This document shows positions 10,536 through 22,330 of a stretch of DNA of 64,000 nt, piece by piece. Both the position numbers and the translations under genes were made by a program. Numbering within the stretch: the first letter of the stretch is position 1; each line of letters begins with the position of its first letter. This DNA is from Camellia lanceoleosa (taxonomy: Eukaryota > Streptophyta > Magnoliopsida > Ericales > Theaceae), in assembly GCA_025200525.1 (NCBI GenBank), contig CM045770.1:122799429-122863428 (forward strand). Reading direction: 5' to 3'. The notes under the pieces are model-generated. The model was not told the DNA's origin. It was given only the letters and a program-made list of their open reading frames with translations, and did no database searches.

Positions 10536-12980
10536 TATCATGACCAAAACCTGCCCTTATAGATTTAGCATCATAATCGACTAGTAATCCTGGGATTACC
10601 AAAGGCCTTTGACCTGAATATCATATAATACAATAGGCGGCCAATATTTGTCCATAGAGCTGTGTAGACGTACGTGGGACAAAAATTTAAAACTGATATA
10701 CATGAACCCATATATGACGTCATATACATATCCATTCTATATTGCCATCATATGCAAAATAAAACAAAAGAATTGTTTACAAAACAACGAAAGTCTAACT
10801 CTCATAACTTGGTTCGCAAAACTCGACCACTAAACTTTTTCTGGAATCTTCTCGGAAGGCACAATAGTTGGCCGACAAAATTGACCTCCAGGCAATCATC
10901 ACTGAGCCTGATCACGTGTCTGGTCACCTACATACATAAATAATATAGTGAGCTGGAGCCTAGTGAATAATAGCAGAGTAAAGATTTTAATGAATGATGT
11001 CTATAACAGGTTCAGATTTCAATTCTCTTATCAAAACAGAACATCAGCATGTTCGTATAAAAAATAGAGTCATGTTCATATTCATATTAAAATCATGCGT
11101 GGTACATCCATTAGCATTAACATATCTCTTTGGTCAAGCATATCAAGTTCCATAATGGAACCTTGCATCGGGTAACATATCTCATCGCTATTACGATATT
11201 ATTTCCTTCAGCAGGGCACAGGATACGGTATTATTTCCTGGCGAGGGCCTCATGACCATATGCCACAAGATATTTTTCTGGCGAGGGCCTCTGCTAAGGA
11301 TACCACATGGATATTTCAAAGAACTGGATCATTATTCATGTAATCACAAAATCACCTTTTGAGTAATTCAGAAACAGTTCATATCATATCATAATGTTCA
11401 AAAAGTATTTCATAACGAACATAGCTTTACTTAGTTATTATTTATAGATAGTTTCACAAATAGCTTCGTTAGCAAACCAATAGATCAACTGCTCACGACG
11501 CGTGACCTACACAAACATAACAAATACACATATTGAAACATACACCCGAATAATGCTTAACTTGTTTCATTTCATTTTTAGTGTGTTTATAGTCTTTATC
11601 GTCAGTATTAAGTCTTAATCATGGCCTAGGAATGCCTAGGATGCAATGAGGATACCAAAACATATTGTTCAACACTTGGTCAAATTTGCTGAAATAGGGT
11701 CTTTGCTCGAGCGTAGCTTTCTTCGCTCGAGCGGAGAGTAAAAAATGAGGGTGGTCGCTTGAGCACAACTTTCGTCGCTCAAGCGGTCTATAAACTCTAC
11801 AAAAGTACTGGTTGCTTGATTTTTTCACTCGACGCACACTCGATAGTCGCTCGAGCGGTCTACAAAACTTGTAAACTTCTAGGAGCATGCATTTTATGCT
11901 TGAGCCAACCCTTGATCGCTTGAGCGGAAGTGTAAAATCAAATGTGGTCACTCGAGTGCAGGTTCTGTCGCTCGAGTGGTGAGGCAAAATTCTGGAATTT
12001 CCAGATTTGTTTCCAAGCTTCAAAACTCGACTCAAAGCTGCAAAACATATTCTTTTGGGCCATAAACTTAAGAAATCACTTGTAAACTTACAAAACATCA
12101 TGAATTAAAGATCATTACACAAAATCAAGTGAATTCTGCAAAAACAAACTTGAATTATATGTATGCATATCGTGTGTGTGTTGGTATGAACCTAAACCTT
12201 CCAAAACATGTACAAATGAAGTGTTAAAGTGAAAAACCATAATGAGCTCCCATAGTTGAACAAAAATAGGTCCTTGCATGTAAGAATTTGTTGAAATCTA
12301 AACTCAAACTCCATGAGTTATGCATGCATGTATGGTATGGCTTAAATTCCTTCATTTTTAGCTTAATTCTTGCATTACTCAACTTAGTTCTCTAGAATTC
12401 ATGTCCTAGATATCATCATGATAGAGTCTAAGGGTTGAATCCTTACCAAAGATGTTCAATTATGCTCTAGATAGTGAATACACTAAGCTTCCAAACCATA
12501 TCCTTGAATTTCCAAGCTAATTTCTTCCAAACTCTAGCAATTCCCTTGTTGATCTCAACTCTCTCTTGGTTTCTCTCTCTCACAAGTTTTTGAGCCAAAG
12601 GATGAGGGAATGAGAGTGTATAATGAAAGAAAGAGCTCACTTGTGCCTTATATAGGCTTGATTAGGAGACTTCATTACTGACTAATTAATTGACATTATT
12701 TATTCTAATTATTTGATTCCGAATCGAATTCAAATTGAACCTACCATAAAGTTCTAAAAATTCCTAATAACACATAAACCAAGTCAATTTCGTGATTAGA
12801 TGTCGATAAGGCCTTCAATTCGCAGAACAAAATAGGAACATAAACAAATATTTCTACAATAGACAGATATAAACACAATTAATGCAACACACATGCAATT
12901 AATGCAAAATTTCACCTTAATTACTTATTAGGCATTCTTAATCATGGTTTAACAGTTAATCACAGGTTGGGGTTATTACA
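10536..12980 (-). repeat. A': nested solo LTR of the element A family
   Basis: Runs from TATCATGACC (family start TGTCGTGACC, with the terminal TG mutated to TA) to GGGGTTATTACA. It is flanked by a perfect 5-bp duplication AGAAC at 10531-10535 and 12981-12985. It is clearly related to 22334-24905 and 42049-44546 but diverged. A single LTR with a target duplication and no internal sequence is the product of recombination between two LTRs. Features inside include GCTCGAGCG palindromes (11724-11733, 11848-11857) and a TATA box at 12648-12654. Confidence 0.93.
12648..12654 (-). promoter_or_regulatory. TATA box of solo LTR A'
   Basis: Minus-strand CCTATATAAGG, about 330 bp inside the LTR start at 12980. 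The same motif is at the same relative place in the 5' LTR (24562-24568). Confidence 0.7.
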
Positions 12981-13551
12981 AGAACAATGGCAAGCATAAG
13001 AGAATTTCTTAGAAATCAAACTCAACATATAAGGAAATGAACATGCATGTATGATTTAACTTCTAATTCAACTCTCAAAGCGTAATTCTTGTTCTAATTC
13101 CTCTTGAATTCATGTGTAAAGTCTTAATTACACAATTAAAGGCTTGAATCCCCACCTAAACTATTTAATTAGGCTCTAGATTGCTATGTCTTTAAGCTTC
13201 CAAGCCAAATTCCCTTAAATTTTCTTGCAGTTCACCCTTCTCAAGCTTTGATCTCAATTTCCTTCCCCTTTCTCTTTTTCTCATGTTTTAGCCCCAAAAG
13301 ATGAAGGAGTGTAAGTGTATGGGAGTTCTAGAGTGTGTATAGGCCTTATACAGGCTTGGTTAGTGGACTTCATTAAGTTTGATCAAAGTTAATTAAGCCA
13401 ACTCTAATTTATTCTAATTATTTGATTTCAAATCAAATTTTAATTAAACCTACCATAAAATTCTAAAAATTCCAGATAACACATATCCCAAGTCGATTTC
13501 ATGATCAGATGCCAATAAGGCCTTCAATTCACAGAACAAAACAGAAATGCA
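12981..13551 (-). repeat. 3' LTR of element A, third piece
   Basis: Continues the LTR from AGAACAATGG (counterpart 24175) to CAAATAGATAT (counterpart about 24768). It corresponds to the part of the 5' LTR with the (TC)n tract, but here the tract is short and the TATA equivalent reads TTATACAGG (about 13350), a damaged box. The LINE tail interrupts it on the right. Confidence 0.88.
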
Positions 13552-13881
13552 AATAGATATTAGGAATGAGTGTATTCGAGAATGGGTAGGAGTAGCACCG
13601 ATAGAAGATAAGTTGAGAGAGAATCGATTAAGATGGTTTGGTCATATTCAACAGAGACCAACAGAAGGAGTAGCGAAGAGATGCGATACTGTAATGGTAG
13701 ATGGAAGTGTAAGGGGATGGGGTAGGCCTAGATTAACGTTGGCTAGCGTTGTAAATAGAGATATGGATCTATTTAATTTGACTAACGAAATGGCCTTTGA
13801 TAGGGCCGTGTGGAGAAGAAATATTCATGTAGCCGACCCTATTTGATGGGACTTAAGGCTTGGTTTGGTTTGGTTTTGGTT
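13552..13881 (+). mobile_element. 5'-truncated RTE-type LINE tail
   Basis: The frame 13547-13846 encodes the C-terminus of a plant RTE-clade LINE reverse transcriptase: IREWVGVAPIEDKLRENRL, RWFGHIQQRP, a GRPRLTL segment and a final WRRNIHVADPI. The stop is followed by TTTGATGGGACTTAAGGC and a short TTTGG-rich tail, as expected for RTE 3' ends. The first four codons of the open stretch come from the LTR, so the insertion starts at about 13552. Compared with the other LTR, about 11 bp of target (TTTCTACAACA) is missing, so a small deletion accompanied insertion; no clear target duplication is seen. Confidence 0.85.
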
Positions 13882-14003
13882 TAGACATATATAAACACAA
13901 ATAATGCAATACACATGCAATTAATTCAAAATTTCTTCTTAATTACTTATTAGGTATTCTTAATCATGGATTAGTGGGCTAATCACAGTTCGGGGTTGTT
14001 ACA
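13882..14003 (-). repeat. 3' LTR of element A, proximal end
   Basis: Ends CGGGGTTGTTACA at 14003, identical in form to the 5' LTR end at 24905. On the minus strand this is the LTR start TGTAACAACCCCG. Confidence 0.92.
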
Positions 14004-14022
14004 GTCTTCCCCCTTTAAAGAG
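14004..14022 (-). promoter_or_regulatory. Polypurine tract of element A
   Basis: Minus strand CTTTAAAGGGGGAAGAC directly abuts the LTR start at 14003 and is preceded by TTTCGAGGACCAAA, the usual chromovirus 3' leader to the polypurine tract. This primes plus-strand synthesis and fixes the element's orientation as minus. Confidence 0.88.
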
Positions 14023-14099
14023 TTTGGTCCTCGAAACTCAAATTACATTCAGTTTGCAAGAATATTGGATCCAGAGGAAACAGTTCAAGGTATCTCTTC

Positions 14100-15375
14100 A
14101 TCATATCTTCTTCGGTTTTCCATGTTGCATAGGTCCCTCTGTGGTTTTGCCAATAAACTTTTACCAATGATATTTATTTGTTCCTCAACTGTTTGATTCT
14201 TCGGTTGACGATTTGAATTGGCCGTTCTTTATACGTGTAGTCATCTTTCAGAAGCATTTGGGTTGGTTCAATCAGATGGAAAGCGTCTCTTTAATAATCC
14301 CAAAGCAATGAAACATGAAAAACATTATGCATTTGCTCCATAATCAGAGGTAAAGCTACTCGATATGTCACCGGATTGATTTTCTCAAGAATTTCATACG
14401 GCCCAATGTATCTCAGTGACAATTTGCCTTTCACTTCAAACCGCATTTGCCCTTTCATAGAAGTTACTTTAATAAACATATGATCCCCAACTTTATATTC
14501 CCGATCTCTTCTTCGGACATTCGCATAACTCTTTTGGCAGCTTTGTGCGGTTTTCAATCTCTGTTGAATCAATTTCATGTTTTCAGTTGTCTCTTGTAGA
14601 AGTTCCGGTCCCAACAAAGATCTGTCACCTACCTCGGTCCAACAGATTAGAGAATGGCATTTCCTACCATACAATGCTTCTTAAGGAGCCATACCGATAC
14701 TCGAATGATAACTATTGCTATACACAAATTCAGCTAATGGTAAGTAGGTCTTCTAATTTCCTTGGAAATCTAACACACACATTCTAAACATATCTTCCAA
14801 GGTTTGAATGGTTCATTCAGATTGGCCATCTATATGTGGGTGATAAGCACTGCTCAATCTCAACTTAGTTCTCAAAACTTGCTATACATTCTGCCAGAAT
14901 CTTGAAGTGAACTTAGGATCTCTATTAGATACAATAGATACTAGCGCATCGTGTAATCTCACAATCTCATTCACATACATGTTAGCCAATTTATCCACAT
15001 TATAAAAAGTTTTGATAGGTAAGAAATGTGCGGATTTAGTCAAACGATCAACAATTATTCAGATAGAGTCCATACCTCGAGAAGAGCGAGGCAATCCCAC
15101 AATGAAGTCTATAGTAATATGTTCCCATTTCCATTCCGGTATTGGAAGGGGCTGAAGCATTCCAACGGGTTGTTAATGTTCGGTTTTGACTTTTTGGCAG
15201 TGCAAACATCTAGCCACATAGTCAGCAATACTTTTCATCATCCCAGGCCACTAGAAGTTTTGCTTCAAATCTTCGTACATTTTCGTATTACCGTGTGTAC
15301 AGCAAATTTGGAATTATGGGCTTCAGTCATAATACGTTTCCTCAGTTTAAAACAATCTGGTACACAAAGCTTACC
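14100..15375 (-). pseudogene. Integrase plus chromodomain-like tail of element A
   Basis: The clearest part is 14291-14674 (127 residues): YGRKCHSLICWTEVGD, GPELLQETTE, QKSYANVRRRDREYKVGDHM, SLRYIGPYEILEKINPVTYR and HNVFHVSLLWDY, which is the standard Tekay-type integrase C-terminal region. Further left in other frames are remnants of the ERPIQIVNRR and SLVKVYWQNH type, the chromodomain-like tail. To the right (to about 15375) the catalytic core is recognisable only in pieces. Numerous stops and indels. Confidence 0.83.
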
Positions 15376-15379
15376 CTGA

Positions 15380-15957
15380 AAGTTTAGCACATTGTTCTCA
15401 AATACAAACCCTGGCCTTGGTCTTGATTCAAGTTCATCAACAATCTTCTTTAAAAACTCATCGTCAAGCTGTCTCTCTTTAATTTCTTCAATTATTGCAG
15501 GTTGGGCAAAAATGACAGCTAGGATTCCACCTTATTCACATAACACAATTTCAATCTCATTTCTTTCCAAATCATGTAACAATTCTCTTTGATCGGTAAG
15601 TAAGCATGACAAATTGCCAATGGCTTTCAGCTCAAAGCATTTGCAACGGTATTGGCTGTCCCCGGATGGTACAAGATCTACAAGTTATAATCCTTAATCA
15701 ACTCAAGCCATCGTCTTTGTCTCATGTTCAGTTCTTTTTGGATGAAGAAATATTTGAGGCTTTTATGGTTAGTGTACACTTCACAGGTCACACCATATAG
15801 GTAGTGTCGCTAAATTTTCAAGGCAAACACCACAATTGCTAGTTCAAGGTCGTGGGTTGGATAATTCTTTTCATGCGGGCGGAGTTGCAGAGAAGCATAA
15901 GCAATCACCTTCCCATTTTGCATTAGCACACACCCCGAACCCTTATGCAAACGTCCA
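15380..15957 (-). pseudogene. RNase H of element A
   Basis: Lies between RT and integrase, as expected. On the minus strand broken frames show remnants of the usual RNase H phrases: [20 protein letters not shown] near 15870, a SDHKSL-type loop near 15750, and GTANTVANALS near 15640. Interrupted by several frame changes; identity rests on these motifs and on position. Confidence 0.72.
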
Positions 15958-16794
15958 TCAGAATTTGAAACCCATCGCATTATTAGGCAAAGTCAAAATT
16001 GGTTCAGTTACTAACCTGGTCTTTAACTCTTGGAAGGCAGATTCTCTTTGGTCATTCCAATCAAATGGCATGTTTTTATGTGTGAACTGTGTTAATGGCA
16101 TTGCAAGTTTTGAAAAATCTTTCACAAATTTGCGATAGTAGCTTGCAAACCCCAAAAAGCTTCTGATTTCAGATACATTAGTTGGTATCGGCCAGTTCAC
16201 AACAGCCTCAATTTTCTGCGGGTTAACTGATACGCCATTTTTGTTGATTACATATCCCAAAAATGCTACACTATCAAGCCAAAATTCACATTTGAAAAGT
16301 TTTGCATACAACTTCTTTTCTCTCAGAATCTGTAAGGTAGTTTTCAGATGATTTTCATATTCTTCCCTGCTTTTGGAGTAGATCAGTATATCATCAATAA
16401 ATACAACTATGAATTTATCAAGAAATTGTTTGAAAACCCTATTCATTAGTTCCATAAACGTTGTAAATGCATTAGTTACCCAAAATGGCATTACCAAAAA
16501 CTCGCAGTGCTCGTATTTAGTTATGAATGCAGTTTTCTCTATATTTTTTGCCCTAACCTTTAACTGGTGATACTTGGATCTAAGGTCTATCTTACAGAAC
16601 ACTTGTGCTCCCTAAAGTTGGTCAAACAAATCATCTATTCGTGGTAGTGGGTATTTGTTCTTCACGGTTACCTTGTTCAATTCACGGTAGTCTATACATA
16701 ACGTCAAAGACCCATCATTCTTCTTAACAAACAAAACTAGAGCACCCCAAGGTGAAGTACTAGGGTGGATAAATTTCTTATCTAGTAAGTCTTG
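15958..16794 (-). pseudogene. Reverse transcriptase of element A
   Basis: The main open part (15958-16602, 214 residues) has FCKIDLRSKYHQLKVRAKNI, FLVMPFWVTNAFTTFMELMN (family MPFGLTNAP, with Gly to Trp), the catalytic VVFIDDILIYSKS, CEFWLDSVAFLGYVI and VVNWPIPTNVSEIRSFLGFA. The fingers part (16603-16794) contains [19 protein letters not shown], cut off by a stop at about 16612. The catalytic Asp-Asp pair is kept. This is the best preserved enzyme of element A. Confidence 0.9.
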
Positions 16795-17572
16795 TTATTG
16801 AGTTTTCAATTCTTTCAGTTCAGAGGTTGACATTTGATATGGGGTTTTTGAAATTGGTTGTGTTTCGAGTATGACATCAATAGTAAATTCAATTTCTGTA
16901 TGAATAAGATCTCCAGGTAGTTCATTGGGAAACACATCAGGAAACTCGTTAACTTTAGGGATATTCTTGACATTAGCATTATTAGCATTCGTATTCAGAA
17001 CACAACATAAATAAACTCGACAATCTTTTCGCAACAATTTACTAGCTTTCATAAAAGAGATGAAATACAGTGGCAGAACTACCCCATTCCCTGCAAATAC
17101 AAATTCAGGTAACCCTGGAGGTCGGAATACAACATATTTATTCACACAATCAATAATAGCATAATACTTGGTCAACCAATCCTTGCCAAATATACAATCA
17201 AAATGATTAATACTTAAAGGCAGCAAATCAACGTATAATGTCATATCACCAATCATTATATCACATGCTGGATAAACATAAGCACATACCATAGAACCTC
17301 TAGATGGTGTAGACATAGATAGTAAACAGTTTATCGGTTTTAAAGGTTTAGTTTATTTCCAAGAAAAACATGCGATGCAAAGGAATGTGTGGAATCGGAA
17401 TCTATCAACACATAGGCATTCTGAGCACAGATTGAGATTACACCTGACACCACAAATTCAGTATTCTATACATCACCAGGCACAAGTGCAAAAAGTTAGC
17501 CTTGCCTCAAAGTTTCTCTCCTGGTATTGGTTCTCACATTTCTTTTTGGTGCATAGTGGATCCGGCTAAACT
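16795..17572 (-). pseudogene. Protease and RT leader of element A
   Basis: The open stretch 16795-17316 (173 residues) covers the back of the retropepsin fold and the protease-RT linker: FDCIFGKDWLTKYYAIIDC (family D.ILGMDWL..Y.A.IDC), NEFPDVFPNELPGD (family F.DVFP.ELPGL) and IEFTIDVILETQPISKTPYQ (family EF.IDL.PGT.PIS..PYR). Upstream frames run on to the junction with LTR B2 at about 17572, containing LFALVPGDV. The Asp-Ser/Thr-Gly active site itself is not visible in one frame. Confidence 0.85.
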
Positions 17573-19339
17573 TGTCGCAGGATCGTGTAGCTCGACTTTT
17601 CGTGCTCCTTTCGGATACGATAGCCCTATAGTTCGAACTCCCGTGGTTTTAAATCTGATCTTACAAGTGCAATGTGAAATAGATAAACACAAAAGAGTCA
17701 AAATCTGGCAAATCTTTTGGAAAATTGATTTTGAATCAAAATGCCAAAAATGGACTGCTTTGCCAGATACAGAGTCGTCACCTAAATATTTTTGGGAAAT
17801 TTAGGAAACCCATGACTCGTGCCAAAGGCCACATGTCCGTCATCACCAAGATTGTCTCAACTAGGGAACTTAGGTACGAGAGGGGAAGGTCATGAATTGA
17901 GCACCCCACTCGCATGATCAAAGATCGACTTCTACAAATCATAATGTGAATCTTATTTACGTTATTAGGTTAACATTACTATGTGATGCACACACAAGTA
18001 TATACTAATTTGAAAAAATTTGAACACTTGATTTTATGTTTGTTTGAAAATTGTTTTGAATATGTACCACTTGAAAAAGTGATCGCATATGTACATTACT
18101 CAAATTATTCCGATTCAAGCAATTAGCCTTCATCCATAGGCCTTCAAGCAATTTATCACTTAAGCAATTAGCCTCATGGCAAGCATGCTAAACATGGAAA
18201 CAATCACACTCATGCGATATGCTAAAGCAAAAATGCTCACCTAGTACTCCGAGGTGAGCCAAAAGAAACAAAAGAGTTAGAAAACATGCATGCTCCAAAC
18301 TAATGCAACATGGCTAATGCAACACATACAAGATGAAATTAATAGGCCTGGTTACTAATTATGACATGTGAATTAATTTGATAGCATGTGTTTTAATATG
18401 TTTTCAATGAAGTAACAAATGACAATGCTTTATTAGAATGATGAACCGAGCCTTGATTCATGCAAGACAAGTGGATGCAAATCATGGTGTATGCTGAAAG
18501 AAACATGATGTTCTAAACTGCCCATTATAAGCAAGTAAATAAAAGGGAGAAAGATGTGGGGTTGGAAGACTACACATTATTACATTGCTTGCCCTCACGT
18601 AGGAGGGTCCGAATGAATAACCTAGCTAATTAATTACCTAATTAACTAACTATTACAAACCCAAATGAATAAATTAGCTAAGCTACTTAACTAATTATTA
18701 CAACAAAAAATTAATTAATTATTCTAGCTAATTAAATAAGTACAACACATACCTATTCTAACTAATTAGTTACAAGCCCTCTACTCCAAGCATAATTACA
18801 ACATCATCTTGACGAATCTCGAGAATCGAGGGACGGCTCATGTATGGATGCGGATTTCTACCCGATAATGCTCTTCGTTTTGCTACTAAAATGCTTCTGT
18901 TGCTCAGTCACAGTTGGAAAAATGCAGTATTTTTCACCTCAGCTTCTACTTTGATCTGCTAGAAAAAGGGCACTGCCTGCCTGGAAAAAGTGGTCGGCAA
19001 TCTAGAAGTAGTGGCCAGCAGGCCACTAATAATGGGTTGCCGTCCAGAAAAAGTGGCTTGTCGACCACTAATGTTGGTTCTGTCCTACAACGACAGAGGA
19101 CAAGCAGACCACAAACCAGAGTATTCTCAGGGGATGTTTGTCCACCCTGCTCTCTTTATCAAGAAACAGGTCAAAGGAGGAGTAGACTCAATTCATAAGC
19201 CATTAATCGGTGCAATTGAATTGCATGATGACTTATGAGTCAAGGGACTTAATTTCAATATATGCATAACAAAAGACCAACAAAACCTCCACCCTATCAT
19301 GGATTGATCAAGTGAAGTGGTTGACATTGACTCTTAAAC

Positions 19340-19367
19340 CGTTTACATCACTAACAAGTGTGAAACG
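19340..19367. other. Degraded form of the conserved family-B hairpin
   Basis: CGTTT and AAACG, CA and TG, CACT and AGTG pair around the loop AACA, with two bulges. Corresponds to the hairpins at 7159-7186 and 56971-56998. Confidence 0.5.
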
Positions 19368-20449
19368 ACTCAAGACTCAATGGGTTCAATTAACGTCTGA
19401 TTGAACCCAAGTTGATTTTATTATCTTGCATCACTTTTAATCCCAATTTTATCACTTCATTTTAATTACCATCCATTCCTTAACCAATTGAGTCCAAAAA
19501 TGAGTTTTAAGTCCACTAATGGAGAGAAGTACCAAACCAAATGTTGCTTTAGGCATGAGAGAAGTGTCATGCCATTGGTAATGAACCCCCAAAGGGATTA
19601 AACCATTAAGCACAATACCTCTATCTTGAGTTTAAACCAGCAAGTAGTTTGAAACAACTTTCAAAGAAAAGAAAAAGCCAAGAAAGGAGGGAGGTTGCAT
19701 AAGTGATTAGAGATGAAAACAAGTATAGAAAGTAAGAAATAAATACTATCAACTCAAATAGGTTGGTGGGTAAGGCTTAAACCACCAAACCTAGACTATT
19801 ACACTACAAGCATGCTATACAAAGCTCAAATGTAATGAACAACTAAAAATAGTCCTAAAACAGTCAAAAATAATGCTCGACTTAAGACAAAAATATCTAA
19901 AATAATAAGATACAACATGGAGCAAGTTAAGCTAGCAAGCAAGCACAAAGAGGGGATGCTACCCCCTCCATTTTTGGGATCTCAAAACATGATTTTAGCC
20001 TCTGAAAAAATTCTAAGATTCAGTAGTAAAAAGCTCAAAAAAAGTTTAGAAAAGGATGGGAAACACAAGGGCAAAAGTTTAGAGAACAAGGTTCAAAGAA
20101 GGGTGATGAACCCCTCCACCTTTGGTATCTTTAAACCATAAGTTTCAACCCATAAAAATAGTCCAAAAATAGTTCAAAAATAGCAAGAAAAGATAAGAGA
20201 GAAGTAGTGTAGAGAAGCTTAAAATTATACCTTTTGAAGCAAGGTAACTTTTTTGTTCACAAATCACAAATCTTACACTTTCAAGGGCTGAAATTTGGAC
20301 TCAATAATTTCAGCAAGGAGAGCTCTAATATTGGTTTAAGAAGTGTTTAGGTAAGGTGTGTGTGTTGCAAGATAGAGATAGAGAGAGAATTTCAAGTGTT
20401 GGTTCTTAAGGAATATTTTTGTAACCTAAAACCGAGAGGGTTGACCAAG

Positions 20450-20458
20450 TATATATAG
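20450..20458 (-). promoter_or_regulatory. Probable TATA box of LTR B2
   Basis: Minus-strand CTATATATA about 705 bp inside the LTR start at 21161. The degraded hairpin pair (19950-20030) lies 430-500 bp downstream of it. Confidence 0.55.
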
Positions 20459-21189
20459 AAAAACAACCTCTTAGGTGGGAGATATTTGTATAGGAACAAC
20501 TGGAGCTTTTGGGGGACAACTAGCAATAAATATTTGCGTTTTACATAAGTGGGCAACAGGTAAAAATCTGCTTCCAGGCTCGCCTTCAAACGGGCATATC
20601 TCCTTCATCTAGACTTGATTTTAGGTGATTCTTGAGTCTAAATTGAAGCCCCAGAAGTTAATTTCCAATGTTGGTGACCTAACATCTAAATTCTAAGTGT
20701 GAAAAGAGATATGCCTATTTTAGTGAAGACTACTCATTTTTGTCATAACAGATTGATGTCCAACTTCTTCCCTAACTAGTTTTTTGCCCTCCATTCCTAT
20801 TTTCTTCAACTCCAGACCTATAAATAAGATGTTTTAAAGATTTTAATCAAAGAGGTCACCTCCTTTCCATTTATTTCCACTTTGTCCTTGCTCGGTTTAC
20901 AGAAAAGTGTAATATTTTAAACGAAATGCAAGTCTCGAAACATCGTAGAAACATTTAGAAAAATATTTTGCAAGAGAGGGTTGTAAGGTCTAAAATAGTT
21001 TTAGTCTAAAATAGTTTTGGTCCAAAAATGGGGTGTAAGGTTGGGATTTAGAAGCTCTTCTTGCTGAAGAAATCAAATGCTTATACAACGTAACTTTTAT
21101 CATCGAGTGATCAACCTGAGGCGCCCAAGTCTTAAGAGCGGTCAAAAATAGGGTGTCTACAGAGAATTAGCATTGTCAGATCTCATCGG

Positions 21190-22090
21190 AAAATCTCTGA
21201 TCATGTGGGCAGTCTTGCCACACTAAAAACAAGCACCAAATGCATGGTAACACGCGCCTTTATGCTTTCTCCCACATTCAGAACAAACTGACACAGATCC
21301 ACTGCTTTAAATTGAATTGCTTGAAAATCCAGTATTTTTCTTTTTGTTTGCAAATGATGAACGACCCTTCCGAAAATTGGATCCAGATTGGTGCTTTAGC
21401 TTGTTTCATTACTGCTAGATTGGCCTCTGCCGTCAATGCTCTATCAAGTACATCCACATATGTAGGCAACTTCAGAATGCCTACTCGATCAAACATGTCC
21501 AGATCTTGGCCCCTTTCAAATTTTTGAGCCTTTTTGTAATCTGTGTCGACCATATGAGAAGTAAATCTGGCTAACTCAGTGAACTTAGCCTTATACTTCT
21601 CTACGAACATCTTGCCTTGCTTGAGTTCTTGGAATTCTGACACTTTACAGTCTCTGAAACATTAGGGAAAATAGTTCTCATAAAATATCACTTTAAACTG
21701 GCTTCACATCATAGTCCCACTATTATCTCGGATAAGCATCCACCATCGTCTAGCTTCTTTTTTCAGAGTATAGGTGGCCAAAAGAACTTTCTAAGTTTCC
21801 GAGCACGGGAACACTTCAAATATCTTTTTAGTCTGTAGCAGCCATGTTTTGGCTTTCAACGGTTCAATACCACCCAGAAAGATTGGTGGCTTCATTTTTT
21901 TGAACTTCTAAGTTAGTGAAATAATGTCAGTGTTTTCCGGCTCAACTGGCACCAGCGGTGGTGGAGGGAGCACATGTTGTTGTCTTTGTTACTGGCTCAT
22001 TGTTTATGTTAAAGCTTCTAACATTTGTTCCATCCGTCTCTTTCGAGCCTTAGAAGATCTAGCTGTATCATAACTTCTTGTATGTTTCGT
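21190..22090 (-). pseudogene. gag of element A
   Basis: The open stretch 21278-21643 (121 residues) holds the retrotransposon Gag domain: SEFQELKQGKMFVEKYKAKF, TELARFTSHMV and RGQDLDMFDRVGILKLPTYV. Upstream frames to about 22090 carry remnants such as ARRWWMLIRDN. Downstream (21190-21290) is the zinc knuckle region, with CSECGRKHKG, a CYHAFGACF segment and a CX2C-X4-H-like box CGKTAHMIRDF that follows an in-frame stop and has its last Cys replaced. LTR B2 then splits gag from protease. Confidence 0.87.
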
Positions 22091-22320
22091 TACTATAGGT
22101 AAACATGATAATAATAAACATAGGCAGAATAATCTCGTTGTCTATATTCAATTCCAATTCAATGTGTTTCATATTGATTCAAATATGTTCACATAATTTC
22201 ATTTTAGTTCGAGAATGTTCAAATAGTTCACATACCTACACATGTAGATGGAATGCCCCTAATCATTTTCTAGGACATCCTATAGCTTATAAGGACCTGT
22301 GTGTGAGATATAACTCGTAC

Positions 22321-22330
22321 TCTGATACCA
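22321..22330 (-). promoter_or_regulatory. Primer binding site of element A
   Basis: Minus strand TGGTATCAGA, three bases inside the LTR end at 22334. This is the standard site complementary to initiator methionine tRNA used by many plant LTR elements. It confirms that 22334-24905 is the 5' LTR. Confidence 0.92.

Larger units (their letters stand above)
17573..21161 (-). repeat. B2: solo LTR of the Ogre/Tat-like family
   Basis: Shares with B1 the block AGTGCAATGTGA, TGGACTGCTTTGCCAGATAC, AGAGTCGTCACCTAAATATT (17660-17800), the codeless CATGC-rich middle, and the ending AAGTCTTAAGAGCGGTCAAA with GGGTGTCTACA. It separates the gag and protease of element A. At 3.6 kb it is shorter than B1. The left boundary could be 17573 (TGTCGCAGG) or 17586 (TGTAGCTCG). 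I see no target duplication, so a deletion at one edge is possible. Confidence 0.78.

Noticed and set aside
11619..12101. 160-codon minus-strand frame in solo LTR A'
   Set aside because: It overlaps the GCTCGAGCG cluster. Related LTRs at 4791-5006 and 23534-23737 have only short, disrupted versions, so there is no coding conservation.
22321..22330. tRNA gene at the TGGTATCAGA sequence
   Set aside because: It is only a primer binding site. No cloverleaf or A/B boxes are present, and no tRNA or rRNA gene was seen elsewhere.
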